From: Mycobacterium sp. D16Q14
GTDB lineage: Bacteria; Actinomycetota; Actinomycetes; Mycobacteriales; Mycobacteriaceae
DNA: 64,000 bases
Reading direction: 5' to 3'
NCBI GenBank assembly: GCA_002013415.1
Contig: MAEX01000019.1
Span: 1 to 64,000 of the forward strand
Part shown: piece by piece, positions 44,912 through 54,163 of the stretch
Layout: the number at the start of each line of letters is the position of its first letter
How positions within the stretch are numbered: the stretch's first letter is position 1
The notes under the pieces: model-generated
What the model was told of the DNA's origin: nothing
Database searches by the model: none
What the model saw: only the letters and a program-made list of their open reading frames with translations
Translations under genes and position numbers: made by a program

Positions 44912-46958
44912 GGGTCCCCAACTTCATAAGTTCGGCAGTGGGAGAAACGTTCTCGCGCCTGTTCACCCAGTCGATGATGGCGGCGACGGCCTCATCGCGG
45001 GGCACTCCGTTCACCTGAGTGCGGTCACGGAATCGGAAGCTGACAGCGCCCGCCTCCACATCGCGGTCACCGGCCAGCAGCAGGAACGGCACCCGCTGAT
45101 TGGTGTGGTTGACGATCTTCTTGTTCATCCGGTCATCGCTGGTATCGACCTCTGCCCGAATACCCTGCGATCTGAGCTGCGCGACAATGTCGCTCAGGTA
45201 CGGCGCATGGGCATCGGCGATCGGGATGCCGACGGCCTGCACTGGGGACAGCCAGACAGGGAAGGCGCCCGCGTAGTGCTCGGTGAGCACACCGAAGAAG
45301 CGCTCGATGGACCCGAACAACGCACGGTGGATGAGTACCGGGCGCTGACGCGTTCCGTCAGCCGCGGTGTACTCGAGCTCGAACCGCTCGGGCATGTTGA
45401 AGTCAAGCTGGATGGTCGACATCTGCCAGGACCTGCCCAGCGCGTCCTTGGCCTGCACCGAGATCTTGGGGCCGTAGAAGGCCGCGCCGCCCGGGTCGGG
45501 GACGAGCTGCAGCCCGGAATCGCGCGCCACCTGTTCCAAGGTCTTGGTGGACTCTTCCCAGACCTCGTCGGAGCCAACGAACTTCGTCTCGTCCTTGGTG
45601 GACAGTTCCAGGTAGAAGTCGTCAAGTCCGTAGTCGGACAGCAGGTCCAGCACGAACCGCAGCAGAGAGGTCAGCTCTTCGTGCATCTGCTCCCGAGTGG
45701 TGTAGATATGTGCGTCGTCCTGCGTCATGCCGCGCACGCGGGTCAGGCCGTGCACCACGCCGGATTTCTCGTACCGGTACACCGATCCGAATTCGAAGAG
45801 CCGCAACGGCAATTCACGGTATGAACGGCCCCGAGCCCGGTAGATCAGATGGTGCATGGGGCAGTTCATGGGCTTGAGGTAGTAGTTCTGCCCCGGCTTG
45901 CGCACGGTGCCGTCGTCGTTGAGCTCGGCGTCGATCTGCATCGGGGGGAACATGCCGTCGGAGTACCAGTCCAGGTGTCCGGAGGTCTGGTACAGGTTCT
46001 CCTTGGTGATGTGTGGGGTGTTGACGAATTCGTACCCGGCGGCGGTGTGCTTGGCGCGCGAGTAGTCCTCCAGCTCCTTGCGGATAATGCCACCCTTGGG
46101 GTGGAAAACCGGAAGGCCGGAACCGATTTCGTCGGGGAAGCTGAATAGGTCGAGCTCCACGCCGAGCTTGCGGTGGTCGCGTCGCAGCGCCTCTTCCAGC
46201 AGTTCGAGATGCTTGTCGAGGGCTTCCTGAGATTCCCAGGCGGTGCCGTAGACGCGCTGCATGCTGGCATTGGCCTGATTGCCGCGCCAGTAGGCCGCCG
46301 AACTGCGGGTCAGCCGGAACGCCGGGATGTGCTTCGTGGTGGGAATGTGCGGGCCGCGACACAGGTCGAACCATTCCCGTTCTCCGGTACGGGGATTCAG
46401 GTTGTCATAGGCGGACAGCTCGTCGCCGCCGACCTCCATGACCTCCGGGTCGTCGGCGCCCGACTTATCGGAGACGAGCTCCAGCTTGAACGGCTCATTG
46501 GCCAGCGCGGCCTGAGCCTCTTCCACCGAACCGTAAACCCGGCGTGAAAAGCGTTGCCCCTCCTTGATGATCTGCTTCATCTTCTTCTCGAGGGCAGTCA
46601 GATCCTCGGGTGTGAAGGCGTGATCGATCCCGAAGTCGTAGTAGAAGCCATCGGTGATCGGCGGGCCGATACCGAGTTTGGCTTCCGGGAAGAGGTCTTG
46701 CACGGCCTGTGCCAGCACATGCGCGGCCGAGTGCCGGATAACGCTGCGACCGTCCTCGGTGTTGGCCGCGACCGGCTCCACATCGGTATCGGCCTCCGGG
46801 GTCCAGGACAGATCCTTCAGGGCACCGTCCACGCGCACGACGACGATGGCGTCATCGCCCTTGCCCGGCAGACCGGCCTCGCGTACCGCGGTCCCCGCCG
46901 TCGTCCCGGCCGGCACCCGGATTGGGGCCACAAGGGAAGACGGGTTGGGCGCAGTCAT
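44904..46958 (-). CDS. thrS: Threonyl-tRNA synthetase
   Basis: 684 residues from ATG 46958 with GGAGAAC upstream. Domains: TGS (about 1-70), second additional domain with zinc-type HxxxH (RHSAAHVLAQAV, residues about 75-90), class II catalytic core with zinc ligands Cys (MNCPMHHLIY), His (THGLTRVRGMTQDDAHIY region) and a C-terminal anticodon-binding domain with LLLAGDRDVEAG. Charges tRNA-Thr. It begins the operon leading to PI and PIM synthesis. No T-box was seen in the 92 bp upstream. Confidence 0.97.
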   Translation of the reverse strand: MTAPNPSSLVAPIRVPAGTTAGTAVREAGLPGKGDDAIVVVRVDGALKDLSWTPEADTDVEPVAANTEDGRSVIRHSAAHVLAQAVQDLFPEAKLGIGPPITDGFYYDFGIDHAFTPEDLTALEKKMKQIIKEGQRFSRRVYGSVEEAQAALANEPFKLELVSDKSGADDPEVMEVGGDELSAYDNLNPRTGEREWFDLCRGPHIPTTKHIPAFRLTRSSAAYWRGNQANASMQRVYGTAWESQEALDKHLELLEEALRRDHRKLGVELDLFSFPDEIGSGLPVFHPKGGIIRKELEDYSRAKHTAAGYEFVNTPHITKENLYQTSGHLDWYSDGMFPPMQIDAELNDDGTVRKPGQNYYLKPMNCPMHHLIYRARGRSYRELPLRLFEFGSVYRYEKSGVVHGLTRVRGMTQDDAHIYTTREQMHEELTSLLRFVLDLLSDYGLDDFYLELSTKDETKFVGSDEVWEESTKTLEQVARDSGLQLVPDPGGAAFYGPKISVQAKDALGRSWQMSTIQLDFNMPERFELEYTAADGTRQRPVLIHRALFGSIERFFGVLTEHYAGAFPVWLSPVQAVGIPIADAHAPYLSDIVAQLRSQGIRAEVDTSDDRMNKKIVNHTNQRVPFLLLAGDRDVEAGAVSFRFRDRTQVNGVPRDEAVAAIIDWVNRRENVSPTAELMKLGTRD

Positions 46959-47050
46959 CAGCAGTTCTCCAATTCAGAGACGGGGGGTTGGCGAACTCAT
47001 GCTATCGGTCCGCACCAGCGACTTCCCAGCCTGATGGACGCCGCGAGCAC

Positions 47051-48127
47051 TCAGGCCGATCGAGCCCGGAACGTATTCCGGTAAGCGAGCGGGGAGACCC
47101 CGGTGAGTCGGCGGAACTGCTCCCGGAAATTCGCAGGTGAACCGAACCCTACCTCGCGCCCGATCCACTCCACTGAGTCCGCGGAACACTCGAGCAGCTG
47201 CTGGGCGTGACGGACCCGCACACCGGTCAGCCATTGCATGGGCGTCTGCCCTGTTTCGGCACGAAACCGCCGGTTGAGGCTGCGCACGCTGGTGGATGCC
47301 TGGGCCGCGAGGCCCTCCAGGGACAGTTCCCGATGAGCGTTGTGCTCGATCCACGCCAGGATCTCCCCGAGACCGGCCTCGGTGCGCTGACGGTTACGGA
47401 TGACGTACTGCGCTTGGCCACCGTCGCGGTGCAGCGGCGCCACGGCCACCCGCGCCGCCTCCGAAGCGACCGCCGTGCCGTGATCGCGCGTGACCATGTG
47501 CAGGCACAGATCGAGCCCCGCCGAGGCACCGGCGGAGGTGAGCACCTGCCCCTCGTCCACGTACAGCACATCGGCATCCAGACGCACCGCCGGGAACATC
47601 TCCCGGAACAGGTCGGCCGCAAGCCAATGGGTGGTGGCCCGCTTGCCGTCCAGAATCCCGGCCTCGGCGAGCGTGAACGCCCCCGCGCAGATGGAGGCGA
47701 TGCGCACACTGCGCCGGTAGGCGGCCTGCAATGCCTCGATGACACCGTCCGGCGTGGGTGCGGTCACGTCATTGCGTGCCGGGACCACGATCGTGTCAGC
47801 CTCCGAAAATGCCTCCAGCCCAAGATCTGTGGCGATGCTAAACGGTCCGGCGGAGACGATCGGAGCGGTCCCGCACACGCGGACCCGGTAGGGCCGGGTG
47901 CCGTCGGCAAGGTGTACGCGCCGAAACACCTCGACCGCGGTCGTGAGGTCGAAGCCGATGGTGTTCGGAAGCGCAAGAACGACTACGGAGTGAGGCTTGT
48001 CCGAACGACTCGAAGGTACGGAGTGAGGCTTGTCCGAACGACTCGAAGGTACGGAGTGAGGCTTGTCCGAACGACTCGAAGGTACGGAGTGAGGCTTGTC
48101 CGAACGACCCGATGGTGCGGGGTGCAT
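47051..48127 (-). CDS. DJ-1/PfpI-AraC fusion regulator (FtrA-like) with repeated N-terminus
   Basis: 358 residues from ATG 48127. Residues about 5-50 are four copies of an 11-residue unit built on SSRSDKPHSVP. A DJ-1/PfpI domain follows (VVVLALPNTIGFDLTTAVEVF, nucleophile-elbow Cys in IASICAGAFTLAEAG). The C-terminal AraC domain has two helix-turn-helices (LSLEGLAAQASTSVRSLNRRF and VEWIGREVGFGSPANFREQF). No start codon exists between the repeat and the DJ-1 domain, so the repeat must be translated. It probably senses a small molecule and acts on the divergent DJ-1 gene at 48211. Confidence 0.9.
   Translation of the reverse strand: MHPAPSGRSDKPHSVPSSRSDKPHSVPSSRSDKPHSVPSSRSDKPHSVVVLALPNTIGFDLTTAVEVFRRVHLADGTRPYRVRVCGTAPIVSAGPFSIATDLGLEAFSEADTIVVPARNDVTAPTPDGVIEALQAAYRRSVRIASICAGAFTLAEAGILDGKRATTHWLAADLFREMFPAVRLDADVLYVDEGQVLTSAGASAGLDLCLHMVTRDHGTAVASEAARVAVAPLHRDGGQAQYVIRNRQRTEAGLGEILAWIEHNAHRELSLEGLAAQASTSVRSLNRRFRAETGQTPMQWLTGVRVRHAQQLLECSADSVEWIGREVGFGSPANFREQFRRLTGVSPLAYRNTFRARSA
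47984..48115 (-). repeat. Coding 33-bp tandem repeat, four copies
   Basis: Copies at 47984-48016, 48017-48049, 48050-48082 and 48083-48115; the first three are identical and the fourth differs at two positions (ctcgaagg becomes cccgatgg). Each copy encodes one 11-residue unit, so copy-number change keeps the frame. Confidence 0.97.
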
Positions 48128-48210
48128 GCGGCCAGCGTAACGCCGGTTGGCAATATCTCGTCGGATACTGGCTATCTGGCCACTTCTGCTCCCGCTACCG
48201 CACCACAACC

Positions 48211-48954
48211 ATGGCAGTCATGCAGATAGCGATCCTGGCGTATCCGGGCATGACGGCGCTCGACGCGATCGGTCCGTACGAAATGCTCCGGGGACTGCCC
48301 GATGCCGAGCTTCGATTCGTCTGGCACGAGCCGGGCCCGGTGGTGACCGACAGCGGCGTGCTGGCACTCAGCGCGACACATTCCTTCGAAGAAACCGCGG
48401 CGCCCGACATCGTCCTGGCCGGGGGTTCGATACCGGCCACCATGAGCACCGCCGCCGACGAGGGCGTACTCACCTGGCTCCGGCAGGCTCATCAGACCAC
48501 GACGTGGACCGCGTCGGTATGCAGCGGGTCACTCATTCTGGGCGCCGCCGGAATCCTGCGGGGTAAGAACGCCACCTGCCACTGGGCCGGACAGCGGGTG
48601 CTCTCCACCTTCGGCGCGAATGCCCAGCGCGACAAGCGCATCGTCCGCGACGGCAAGGTGGTCACCGCCGCAGGCGTATCGGCGGGACTCGACCTTGGGC
48701 TATGGCTCGTCGGCGAGATCGCCGGACGGCCGCGCGCCGAGGCGACGCAACTCTGCATCGAGTACGACCCGCAGCCGCCGTTCGATACGGGCCACATGAG
48801 CAAGGCCTCCACCCGTAACAAGGCAGACGCGGTGCGGATGATGAAGGGCATGATCTCGGCACGCGATGCCGGCGCGGAGCTCGTCGCGGGCTCAAAAGTA
48901 ATGTGGGCGAACGTTATCGACCGAATGCGGAAAAAGTCAGCTGCCAATCCCTAG
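48211..48954 (+). CDS. DJ-1/PfpI family protein, isonitrile hydratase-like
   Basis: 247 residues; an ATG at 48220 is an alternative start. The flavodoxin-like fold has IAILAYPGMTALDAIGPYEML, the DIVLAGG strand and the nucleophile elbow ASVCSGSLILGAAG with Cys104, followed by NATCHWAG. This pattern matches GATase1 isonitrile hydratase-like proteins, which lack amidotransferase partners. The gene is divergent from the DJ-1/AraC regulator, which is likely to control it. The 3' end overlaps the convergent PGPGW-protein gene by 18 bp. Confidence 0.88.
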   Translation: MAVMQIAILAYPGMTALDAIGPYEMLRGLPDAELRFVWHEPGPVVTDSGVLALSATHSFEETAAPDIVLAGGSIPATMSTAADEGVLTWLRQAHQTTTWTASVCSGSLILGAAGILRGKNATCHWAGQRVLSTFGANAQRDKRIVRDGKVVTAAGVSAGLDLGLWLVGEIAGRPRAEATQLCIEYDPQPPFDTGHMSKASTRNKADAVRMMKGMISARDAGAELVAGSKVMWANVIDRMRKKSAANP

Positions 48955-49350
48955 CGGGCTCTTCAGCCATGGCGCTTCAATCCCGAACAGCGCGGCAATC
49001 CAGCCAACCGCGCCCAGTACCCACAGCGTGACCAATACCAAGGCCGCGGTGAACAGCACCCCGATCCCCCGCACCCACTGTGGCTGGGTGGAGAACCAGG
49101 CCATGAATCTGTCATATCGGGTCTTCACCGCGTGGAGAAGTTTGGCGGCCCATGAGAATTCGGTAGCGAGAATGGCCAGACCGAGGAACACGATCGCCCA
49201 GCCGGGTCCCGGATACGGGATGGCGATGATGCCCACACCAAGCACCAGAAGACCGATGACTGCGACCACCACGCGGTAGACGATGTCGAGCACCGGCCGA
49301 TCCCGCACGGTGTCACGCCACCGGGCCCACCTGCGGGTGGCCTTGTTCAC
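48937..49350 (-). CDS. TIGR02611/PGPGW-family membrane protein
   Basis: 137 residues with three or four membrane helices. The family marker IPYPGPGWAIVFLGLAILATEF lies at residues about 44-65; the N-terminus is Arg-rich. Function is not known. Its start overlaps the stop of the thioesterase gene (ATGA), so the two form a pair. Confidence 0.85.
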   Translation of the reverse strand: MNKATRRWARWRDTVRDRPVLDIVYRVVVAVIGLLVLGVGIIAIPYPGPGWAIVFLGLAILATEFSWAAKLLHAVKTRYDRFMAWFSTQPQWVRGIGVLFTAALVLVTLWVLGAVGWIAALFGIEAPWLKSPLGIGS

Positions 49351-49976
49351 GGCTGGCCGGGGTTGAGCTTCACAAAAAGCGCGTCGGCTTCAGCGAGCAC
49401 ATCATCACCATCGAGCAATCTGCTCCTCAGGAACACCTTGCGCCCCTCCACACGGTCCAGAGTGCAGTCGTACTGCAGCTCCTTATCAATCGGCGTGACC
49501 TTGCGGTAGTTGATGTTCAGGTATGCGGTGCGCAGCTTACGCAGATCAGTCAGCAGCATCGTGCCGGTACCGATAATGGTGTCAAAGAGCAGCCCGAGGC
49601 ATCCGCCGTGCACGGCACCGTTTCGGCCCAGGTGATAACGACCGAAAGTTGCCGTGCCCCTGAGCACTCCGTTATCAAAGCTGTCGATTGTCATCGGAAC
49701 CAGCAGGATGTTCCCGCGCAGCGGGAGATCGGTGCGTCGGCCCGAGGGCGAGTCCCATTCCGACACCTCGTAAGGGGCCAGCAGCTCGTTCATGGTGTCG
49801 AGCTGGTTGGCCAGCGCGGTGACCATCTCATCGGGCGGCAGGGCGGCACGGGCGCGGTCCTGCAGGGTTCGCAGCGCGTCGATGAAACGGCCGTAGTCCG
49901 GGCCGCCCTTGAGGGTGGGATCCGGCGGGTTGAACCCGCCTCCCTCATGGGCTGTTGCTGCTTCCTCGGTGGTCAT
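49347..49976 (-). CDS. PaaI-type hot-dog thioesterase
   Basis: 209 residues from ATG 49976 (a GTG two codons earlier is possible). An N-terminal helical extension of about 100 residues precedes the hot-dog domain with NGAVHGGCLGLLFDTIIG and LNINYRKVTPIDKELQY. PaaI-like enzymes cleave acyl-CoA thioesters; the substrate is unknown. Translationally coupled to the PGPGW membrane protein. Confidence 0.85.
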   Translation of the reverse strand: MTTEEAATAHEGGGFNPPDPTLKGGPDYGRFIDALRTLQDRARAALPPDEMVTALANQLDTMNELLAPYEVSEWDSPSGRRTDLPLRGNILLVPMTIDSFDNGVLRGTATFGRYHLGRNGAVHGGCLGLLFDTIIGTGTMLLTDLRKLRTAYLNINYRKVTPIDKELQYDCTLDRVEGRKVFLRSRLLDGDDVLAEADALFVKLNPGQP

Positions 49977-49995
49977 GCTCACCTACGTTATTGGG

Positions 49996-50493
49996 GTGGA
50001 TATTGCCCAGCTGAGCCAGCTCCCATTCACCTACTCCGAAATCGGCGCGACGGCCGGTCAGCTGCCCGCCGGGTACCACCACGTGCGCGAATCACAGCAG
50101 CTCGGGACCGGTAGAGCACGGTTCGAGGAGGCCGCCGCAAGCCTGATGCGGTTCGGTATCCAGCGCGGGATCGGGCTGCCGGTGCAGACCTCCGCACCCC
50201 AGGCCGCTGAGGGCGTCAACGTGGCAACACGCCTGTGGCCGTTCTGGGCGTTGTGCCGCATCGTATACGTGGTCGACGAGCCGAATCGGCGCGGTTTCGC
50301 ATACGGCACGCTTCGGGGCCACCCCGAAACCGGCGAAGAGGTCTTCATCGTGTGCCTTGATCCATCCAATGATGTTGTATCCGTGGAGATCACAGCCTTC
50401 TCGAAGTCGTCGTACTGGTGGGTCCGCATGGGCAATCTGGTGGTCAAGCAGCTACAGCGAGTGGTAACTCGGCGATACCTGCGCGCGCTCTGA
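49996..50493 (+). CDS. DUF1990 family protein
   Basis: About 165 residues from a GTG at 49996. The characteristic blocks are FTYSEIGATAGQLPAGYHHVRESQQLGTG, RLWPFWALCRIVYVVDEPNRRGFAYGTLRGHPETGEE and SYWWVRMGNLVVKQLQRVVTRRYLRAL. No function is established. It is divergent from the thioesterase gene with about 19 bp between starts, so the promoters overlap the coding starts. Confidence 0.8.
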   Translation: MDIAQLSQLPFTYSEIGATAGQLPAGYHHVRESQQLGTGRARFEEAAASLMRFGIQRGIGLPVQTSAPQAAEGVNVATRLWPFWALCRIVYVVDEPNRRGFAYGTLRGHPETGEEVFIVCLDPSNDVVSVEITAFSKSSYWWVRMGNLVVKQLQRVVTRRYLRAL

Positions 50494-50727
50494 GTGCCGT
50501 GCGGCCAACCATTCTAGATATAACCCTCCCCCGGTAACCTATGAGTTAGCTGGACAGTTTCACTAGCTACCCATCGGCGTGTCGAACCAAGCGCGTGTTA
50601 ACTGGCATTTGCGTGCCACAAAGGCTCCTTGCATGGCATTCAGCAAATATTTATGACATTAGAATCGTTATGATATGTAACCTGTGGTTCAACTCAGATT
50701 CATGCCTCGTTAGGAGCCCTGAACCCC

Positions 50728-51039
50728 ATGGTTTCACTGCCCACCCGCATCGCACTGTTCGCCGGGGCTCTGGGCTCCTCTGCCGCGATCTACCTCGCTC
50801 CGGTAGCGGCCGCAGATACCCCGGTGTGTTCCTCGGGCGAGACGCCGTACAACCACAGCTGCCGGACCGCGTGCGCCGGCGGCGCACCGCGCGTCGGCGG
50901 ATCCTGCACCCAGCCCGGCACCAACCTGTACGACCGCGGATTCCACGAGCCCACCCATGAGGGCGCCAACCCGCGCACTCCACTAGGTACCAACCCGCAG
51001 GTTCCGTTCGGTACGAATACCACAACTGTTCTGCAGTAA
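50728..51039 (+). CDS. Small secreted Cys-containing protein
   Basis: 103 residues behind a TTAGGAG ribosome binding site. Signal peptide of about 29 residues (cleavage near VAAADT), then a 70-residue mature chain with four cysteines (CSSG, SCRTAC, SCTQ) and a C-terminal half with two repeats of GTNPQVPF/ANPRTPLG type. No family recognised. The 234 bp upstream (50494-50727) is unusually AT-rich and likely holds its promoter; a strong terminator follows. Confidence 0.75.
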   Translation: MVSLPTRIALFAGALGSSAAIYLAPVAAADTPVCSSGETPYNHSCRTACAGGAPRVGGSCTQPGTNLYDRGFHEPTHEGANPRTPLGTNPQVPFGTNTTTVLQ

Positions 51040-51055
51040 CGGATTTCGGCACGGT

Positions 51056-51083
51056 GCCCGGTTGACAACGATGTCAGCCGGGC
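51056..51083 (+). terminator. Terminator hairpin after the small secreted protein gene
   Basis: A 12-bp stem (GCCCGGTTGACA / TGTCAGCCGGGC, one G-T pair) closes a four-base loop, 16 bp after the stop. Only a short T-run follows, as is common for mycobacterial terminators. Confidence 0.7.
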
Positions 51084-51149
51084 GTCGCTGTTTCGGGCGT
51101 TCTTTCACATGCGGGAATGAAATCGGCCGCAGCCAGGTAAACATCACAC

Positions 51150-51581
51150 ATGGACCTCAACGACGCCGCGCGCACACTCATCGGAGCGGGCATCGACGCC
51201 ACGCTCGTCACCATCAACGACGACGGCAGCCCGCAGGTATCCGTCGTGTGGTTCGCCCTGCAGTCCACCCCTGAGGGCGACGAACTGGTTTCCGCCCATC
51301 TGTCGGGCAATTACAAGAAGCTGCGCAATATCCGGCGCGATCCCCACGTCGCCGTGACCATCCTCGCGCCCAGCCAGCCCGGGCAGCAGCGTGCATACCT
51401 GTCCGTCAACGGTTCCGCGCGGGTGGTCGAGGGTGGCGCACCGGAGCTACTCAAGCAGCTGGCCACCACGATGCTCGGCTCAGACGAGCATTTCCCGCCA
51501 CCGAACGCTCCGGACGGGTATCTCACGCGCATCCGCATCGAGTCGGTGGGCGGCAACGGTCCCTGGGCACCACAACCCTGA
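51150..51581 (+). CDS. PPOX-class F420-dependent or flavin-binding protein
   Basis: 143 residues with the split-barrel PPOX pattern: ATLVTINDDGSPQVSVVWFAL, ELVSAHLSGNYKKLRNIRRDPHVAVTI and LSVNGSARVVEGG. The related mycobacterial proteins use F420 or flavins to reduce substrates. It is convergent with the LuxC-like gene, stop to stop with 2 bp between. Confidence 0.88.
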   Translation: MDLNDAARTLIGAGIDATLVTINDDGSPQVSVVWFALQSTPEGDELVSAHLSGNYKKLRNIRRDPHVAVTILAPSQPGQQRAYLSVNGSARVVEGGAPELLKQLATTMLGSDEHFPPPNAPDGYLTRIRIESVGGNGPWAPQP

Positions 51582-51583
51582 CC

Positions 51584-52948
51584 TCAGCCTCTGATGACAC
51601 CCTTGGTGCGCATCAGAAAGTCAGCGAGAAAGCCGTCGTGCGGGACGTCGGGTGCTGCGTACGAGGTCAGGTGCCTGCCGCTGTACACGTTCGCCACCGT
51701 CGGCTCGTTGAGTAGATCGTCGATCAGCGCCTCATCATCAGTGATCGCATTGATCACCAGCGAATCCCTCAGCGGGACAAGACCGTCGGCACGCGACCAC
51801 GGCGTGATCCACACGCACGGGAAGGCCAGCTCGGTGTTGAGCGTGTCGATATCGGGTCGCTCGAGCAGATGCACGGCCGGTCTCAGCGCGGCCGAACCGT
51901 CGCCGAGGTCTGCCACCACCTGATCGGCACCCAACAGCGGCGTGGCGCCCCGAGATTTCACCGCCAGATACTCGGCAAGCCGTTTGGCGGCATCAAGGGA
52001 CTGGACCGGCAGCGCGGCGCGTTCGTCGCCGATCGGACGCGGCACGATCGTCGCGAGCCTGGCGGCGATCGCCTCTGCCAGCGGTCGCGGATCACCCTCG
52101 TAGAGAACGGCCGTGGCGTTGGTGCAGGCCAGACCGCCCTGCCCGCTGATCGACTCGACGATAACGTCCAGGTAGTCACGCCAGTCCCGCTCGGCGGTGA
52201 TCAGGATCTTGCTACGGCCGGGCCCGTTCACCATCACCGTCGGGTCGTGGGCGTACGCGTCCGCGACGTCCTGCCCGCCGTAGACGATGGCGAGGTCGGC
52301 GGCGGTGATGATCTCGGCGGCACCCGCATGGTCGGTGGGCAGATACAGCGCGTCTTCTGACCGAAATCCGGCCTGGTGCAGTGCATTGACAAGTCGGTGG
52401 CCGGTGAAGGGTTCGCGTCGTGACGGACGGATGGCCACCCGATATCCCAATGCCAGGGCCTGCGCCCACGCGCCGTGAACGCCGGGACTGTTGCCCGACG
52501 CGTGCACGGCAAGCACCTCGCCGCGGCGCACCCACACCGCGCTCCCCTGCCGCGTGCGCTCATCGCGCCAGTCCAGAGCCGCGCCCAGCGGCCGGGCCGG
52601 TGTCACCGAGTCGGCTGCCCGGCGGACCGCTTCGGCGACACCACGGGCGCTGGACCGCGCAATCGCGATAGGCAGCCCTGACACCCGGCTGACCACGTCG
52701 ACGTACTGCTCAAAACCCATGCCGCCGATCTCCGCGGTGCCAAAGATCTCGGCGGCCTCGGTCAGCGCGGCCTCACGCCGATCGGCCGGGAGCGCCCCGA
52801 CATGGCGCTGCGCCCGGATGCTGCGGCTCACATACAGCGGCGGCACGATGCTCAACTCGGCGACGGGCGCCCCGGTCACCTCGGTGATCACCTCGTGGGT
52901 GCGGGTGCGGTACTCGCCGCGTGGGCCGAGTGCATCGAGTGTGATCAC
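51584..52948 (-). CDS. LuxC/EhpG-like acyl reductase (aldehyde dehydrogenase fold)
   Basis: 454 residues, GTG start. Aldehyde-dehydrogenase-fold protein: nucleotide-binding strand AIRPSRREP, catalytic Cys in GQGGLACTNATAVLYEG, and the C-terminal AFPCVWITPWSR. LuxC relatives reduce activated acids to aldehydes with NADPH. It starts two bases from the stop of the LuxE/EhpF-like gene, so both are likely to act in sequence. In Pantoea EhpF/EhpG such a pair reduces a carboxylate in phenazine maturation; the substrate here is unknown. Confidence 0.85.
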   Translation of the reverse strand: MITLDALGPRGEYRTRTHEVITEVTGAPVAELSIVPPLYVSRSIRAQRHVGALPADRREAALTEAAEIFGTAEIGGMGFEQYVDVVSRVSGLPIAIARSSARGVAEAVRRAADSVTPARPLGAALDWRDERTRQGSAVWVRRGEVLAVHASGNSPGVHGAWAQALALGYRVAIRPSRREPFTGHRLVNALHQAGFRSEDALYLPTDHAGAAEIITAADLAIVYGGQDVADAYAHDPTVMVNGPGRSKILITAERDWRDYLDVIVESISGQGGLACTNATAVLYEGDPRPLAEAIAARLATIVPRPIGDERAALPVQSLDAAKRLAEYLAVKSRGATPLLGADQVVADLGDGSAALRPAVHLLERPDIDTLNTELAFPCVWITPWSRADGLVPLRDSLVINAITDDEALIDDLLNEPTVANVYSGRHLTSYAAPDVPHDGFLADFLMRTKGVIRG

Positions 52949-52950
52949 GA

Positions 52951-54042
52951 TCAGTAGACGCCCTCGATGACGGCCTCGCCATCGAAGGTCGCCACGGGAA
53001 CCACCTCGCTGACGGAATCGCCAATCTGGCCCTCGGGTCCGCGCATTCGGATCGCACTGTCGCGTTCGAGGTTATTCGGGATGAACATGCCCTTGCTGAT
53101 GTGGTTCATCACCACCTGACCGCGCTTTCCGTTCGGCACGCGCTCGCCGGTTGCGGGATCGATGACCCAGAAGACGACGTAGGGCGTTCGGGGGTCGAAG
53201 ACAAACGCATCGCCGTCGACTCGAGTCTTGGCCTGGGACAAGATCATCGTGCTGCCGAATGCCATCGTGATCGCGGCCGCCGGGAAGATCTCGCGAAGCA
53301 GATCAAGGGTGTCCAGGTCCACGTGCGCACCGCTGATCAGTATGTAGCGGATCTTCTGATTGACCAGGTCCACCATGGCCTCGTCGCGGGCAATGGCACC
53401 CAGCAGTGGCGGGCTGGTGTGCAGGTTGGCCACGTGCTGGGTCTGCAGGACGAGCCGGGCCTGCTCCAGGACATGCTGGACGTAACCCGACACCTCGGAG
53501 GTGGCTTGGCGCGCGGCGAGCTTCTTGACCCACCGCGGATCCAGATCCACCGGATAGAACACCGACCCGAGCCGCTCGCTGACCGCGCGCGAGAAGTGGC
53601 CGACCCCGTGCGGGCCGCTGGGCATGAGAAACAGCAGGCCCTGCCCTGCCGCAAATCCGCCGGCGGCGAAGTCCTCGATCTGCCACTGGGTGACCTGCTC
53701 CACCCAGTCGGGCAGCTGCGCTGTGCGTTTGGGTGCACCGGTGGTGCCGCCCGATTCGAAGATCCTGGGCACGGGCGCCGGTGACCCGTAGCCGCGCGGA
53801 ATGAGGTCCTCGACGGGTGCGTACCGCAATTCGTTGACCAGGTTCGGGAACAGCCGTAGGTCATCGAAACTCGTGATGTCCGTGAGCGGCTGAAAGTCCA
53901 GAGTCTGCGCGGTGCGCAACCAGAATGGTGAGCCGGTGTCCTCGCCAAAATGCCAGGCGATCGCGGCACGCAGGTAGTCCTCGGGATCGACCCCCGGCGT
54001 CATCCTTGGCACGTCCAACAGCGAAAAATCGACCTCGGCCAT
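52951..54042 (-). CDS. LuxE/EhpF-like acyl-adenylating protein
   Basis: About 363 residues from ATG 54042 (a TTG four codons upstream is possible). It has an ANL-type adenylation core shorter than CoA ligases: the P-loop FESGGTTGAPKRTAQLPDW, ISGAHVDLDTLDLL, MAFGSTMI, and FDPRTPYVVFWVIDP with VPNGKRGQVV. The related LuxE is an acyl-protein synthetase; EhpF activates a phenazine carboxylate. It presumably makes an acyl-AMP for the coupled LuxC-like reductase. Confidence 0.82.
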   Translation of the reverse strand: MAEVDFSLLDVPRMTPGVDPEDYLRAAIAWHFGEDTGSPFWLRTAQTLDFQPLTDITSFDDLRLFPNLVNELRYAPVEDLIPRGYGSPAPVPRIFESGGTTGAPKRTAQLPDWVEQVTQWQIEDFAAGGFAAGQGLLFLMPSGPHGVGHFSRAVSERLGSVFYPVDLDPRWVKKLAARQATSEVSGYVQHVLEQARLVLQTQHVANLHTSPPLLGAIARDEAMVDLVNQKIRYILISGAHVDLDTLDLLREIFPAAAITMAFGSTMILSQAKTRVDGDAFVFDPRTPYVVFWVIDPATGERVPNGKRGQVVMNHISKGMFIPNNLERDSAIRMRGPEGQIGDSVSEVVPVATFDGEAVIEGVY

Positions 54043-54163
54043 CCCGCAATCCAAGCCCCACAGACTGAGAGAAAGAACTGCTCGACTCGCTAGTTCATAT
54101 GTGTTGCAGCGGAATTAATCGTGCGGCCACGACGTGTTCGCACACCCGCCACTCGGCCGACCG

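Noticed and set aside
46959..47050. T-box or other leader attenuator for thrS
   Set aside because: The 92-bp gap shows no T-box sequence or specifier stem.
47984..48115. CRISPR-like array
   Set aside because: The repeats are directly adjacent without spacers and are in frame with a coding sequence.
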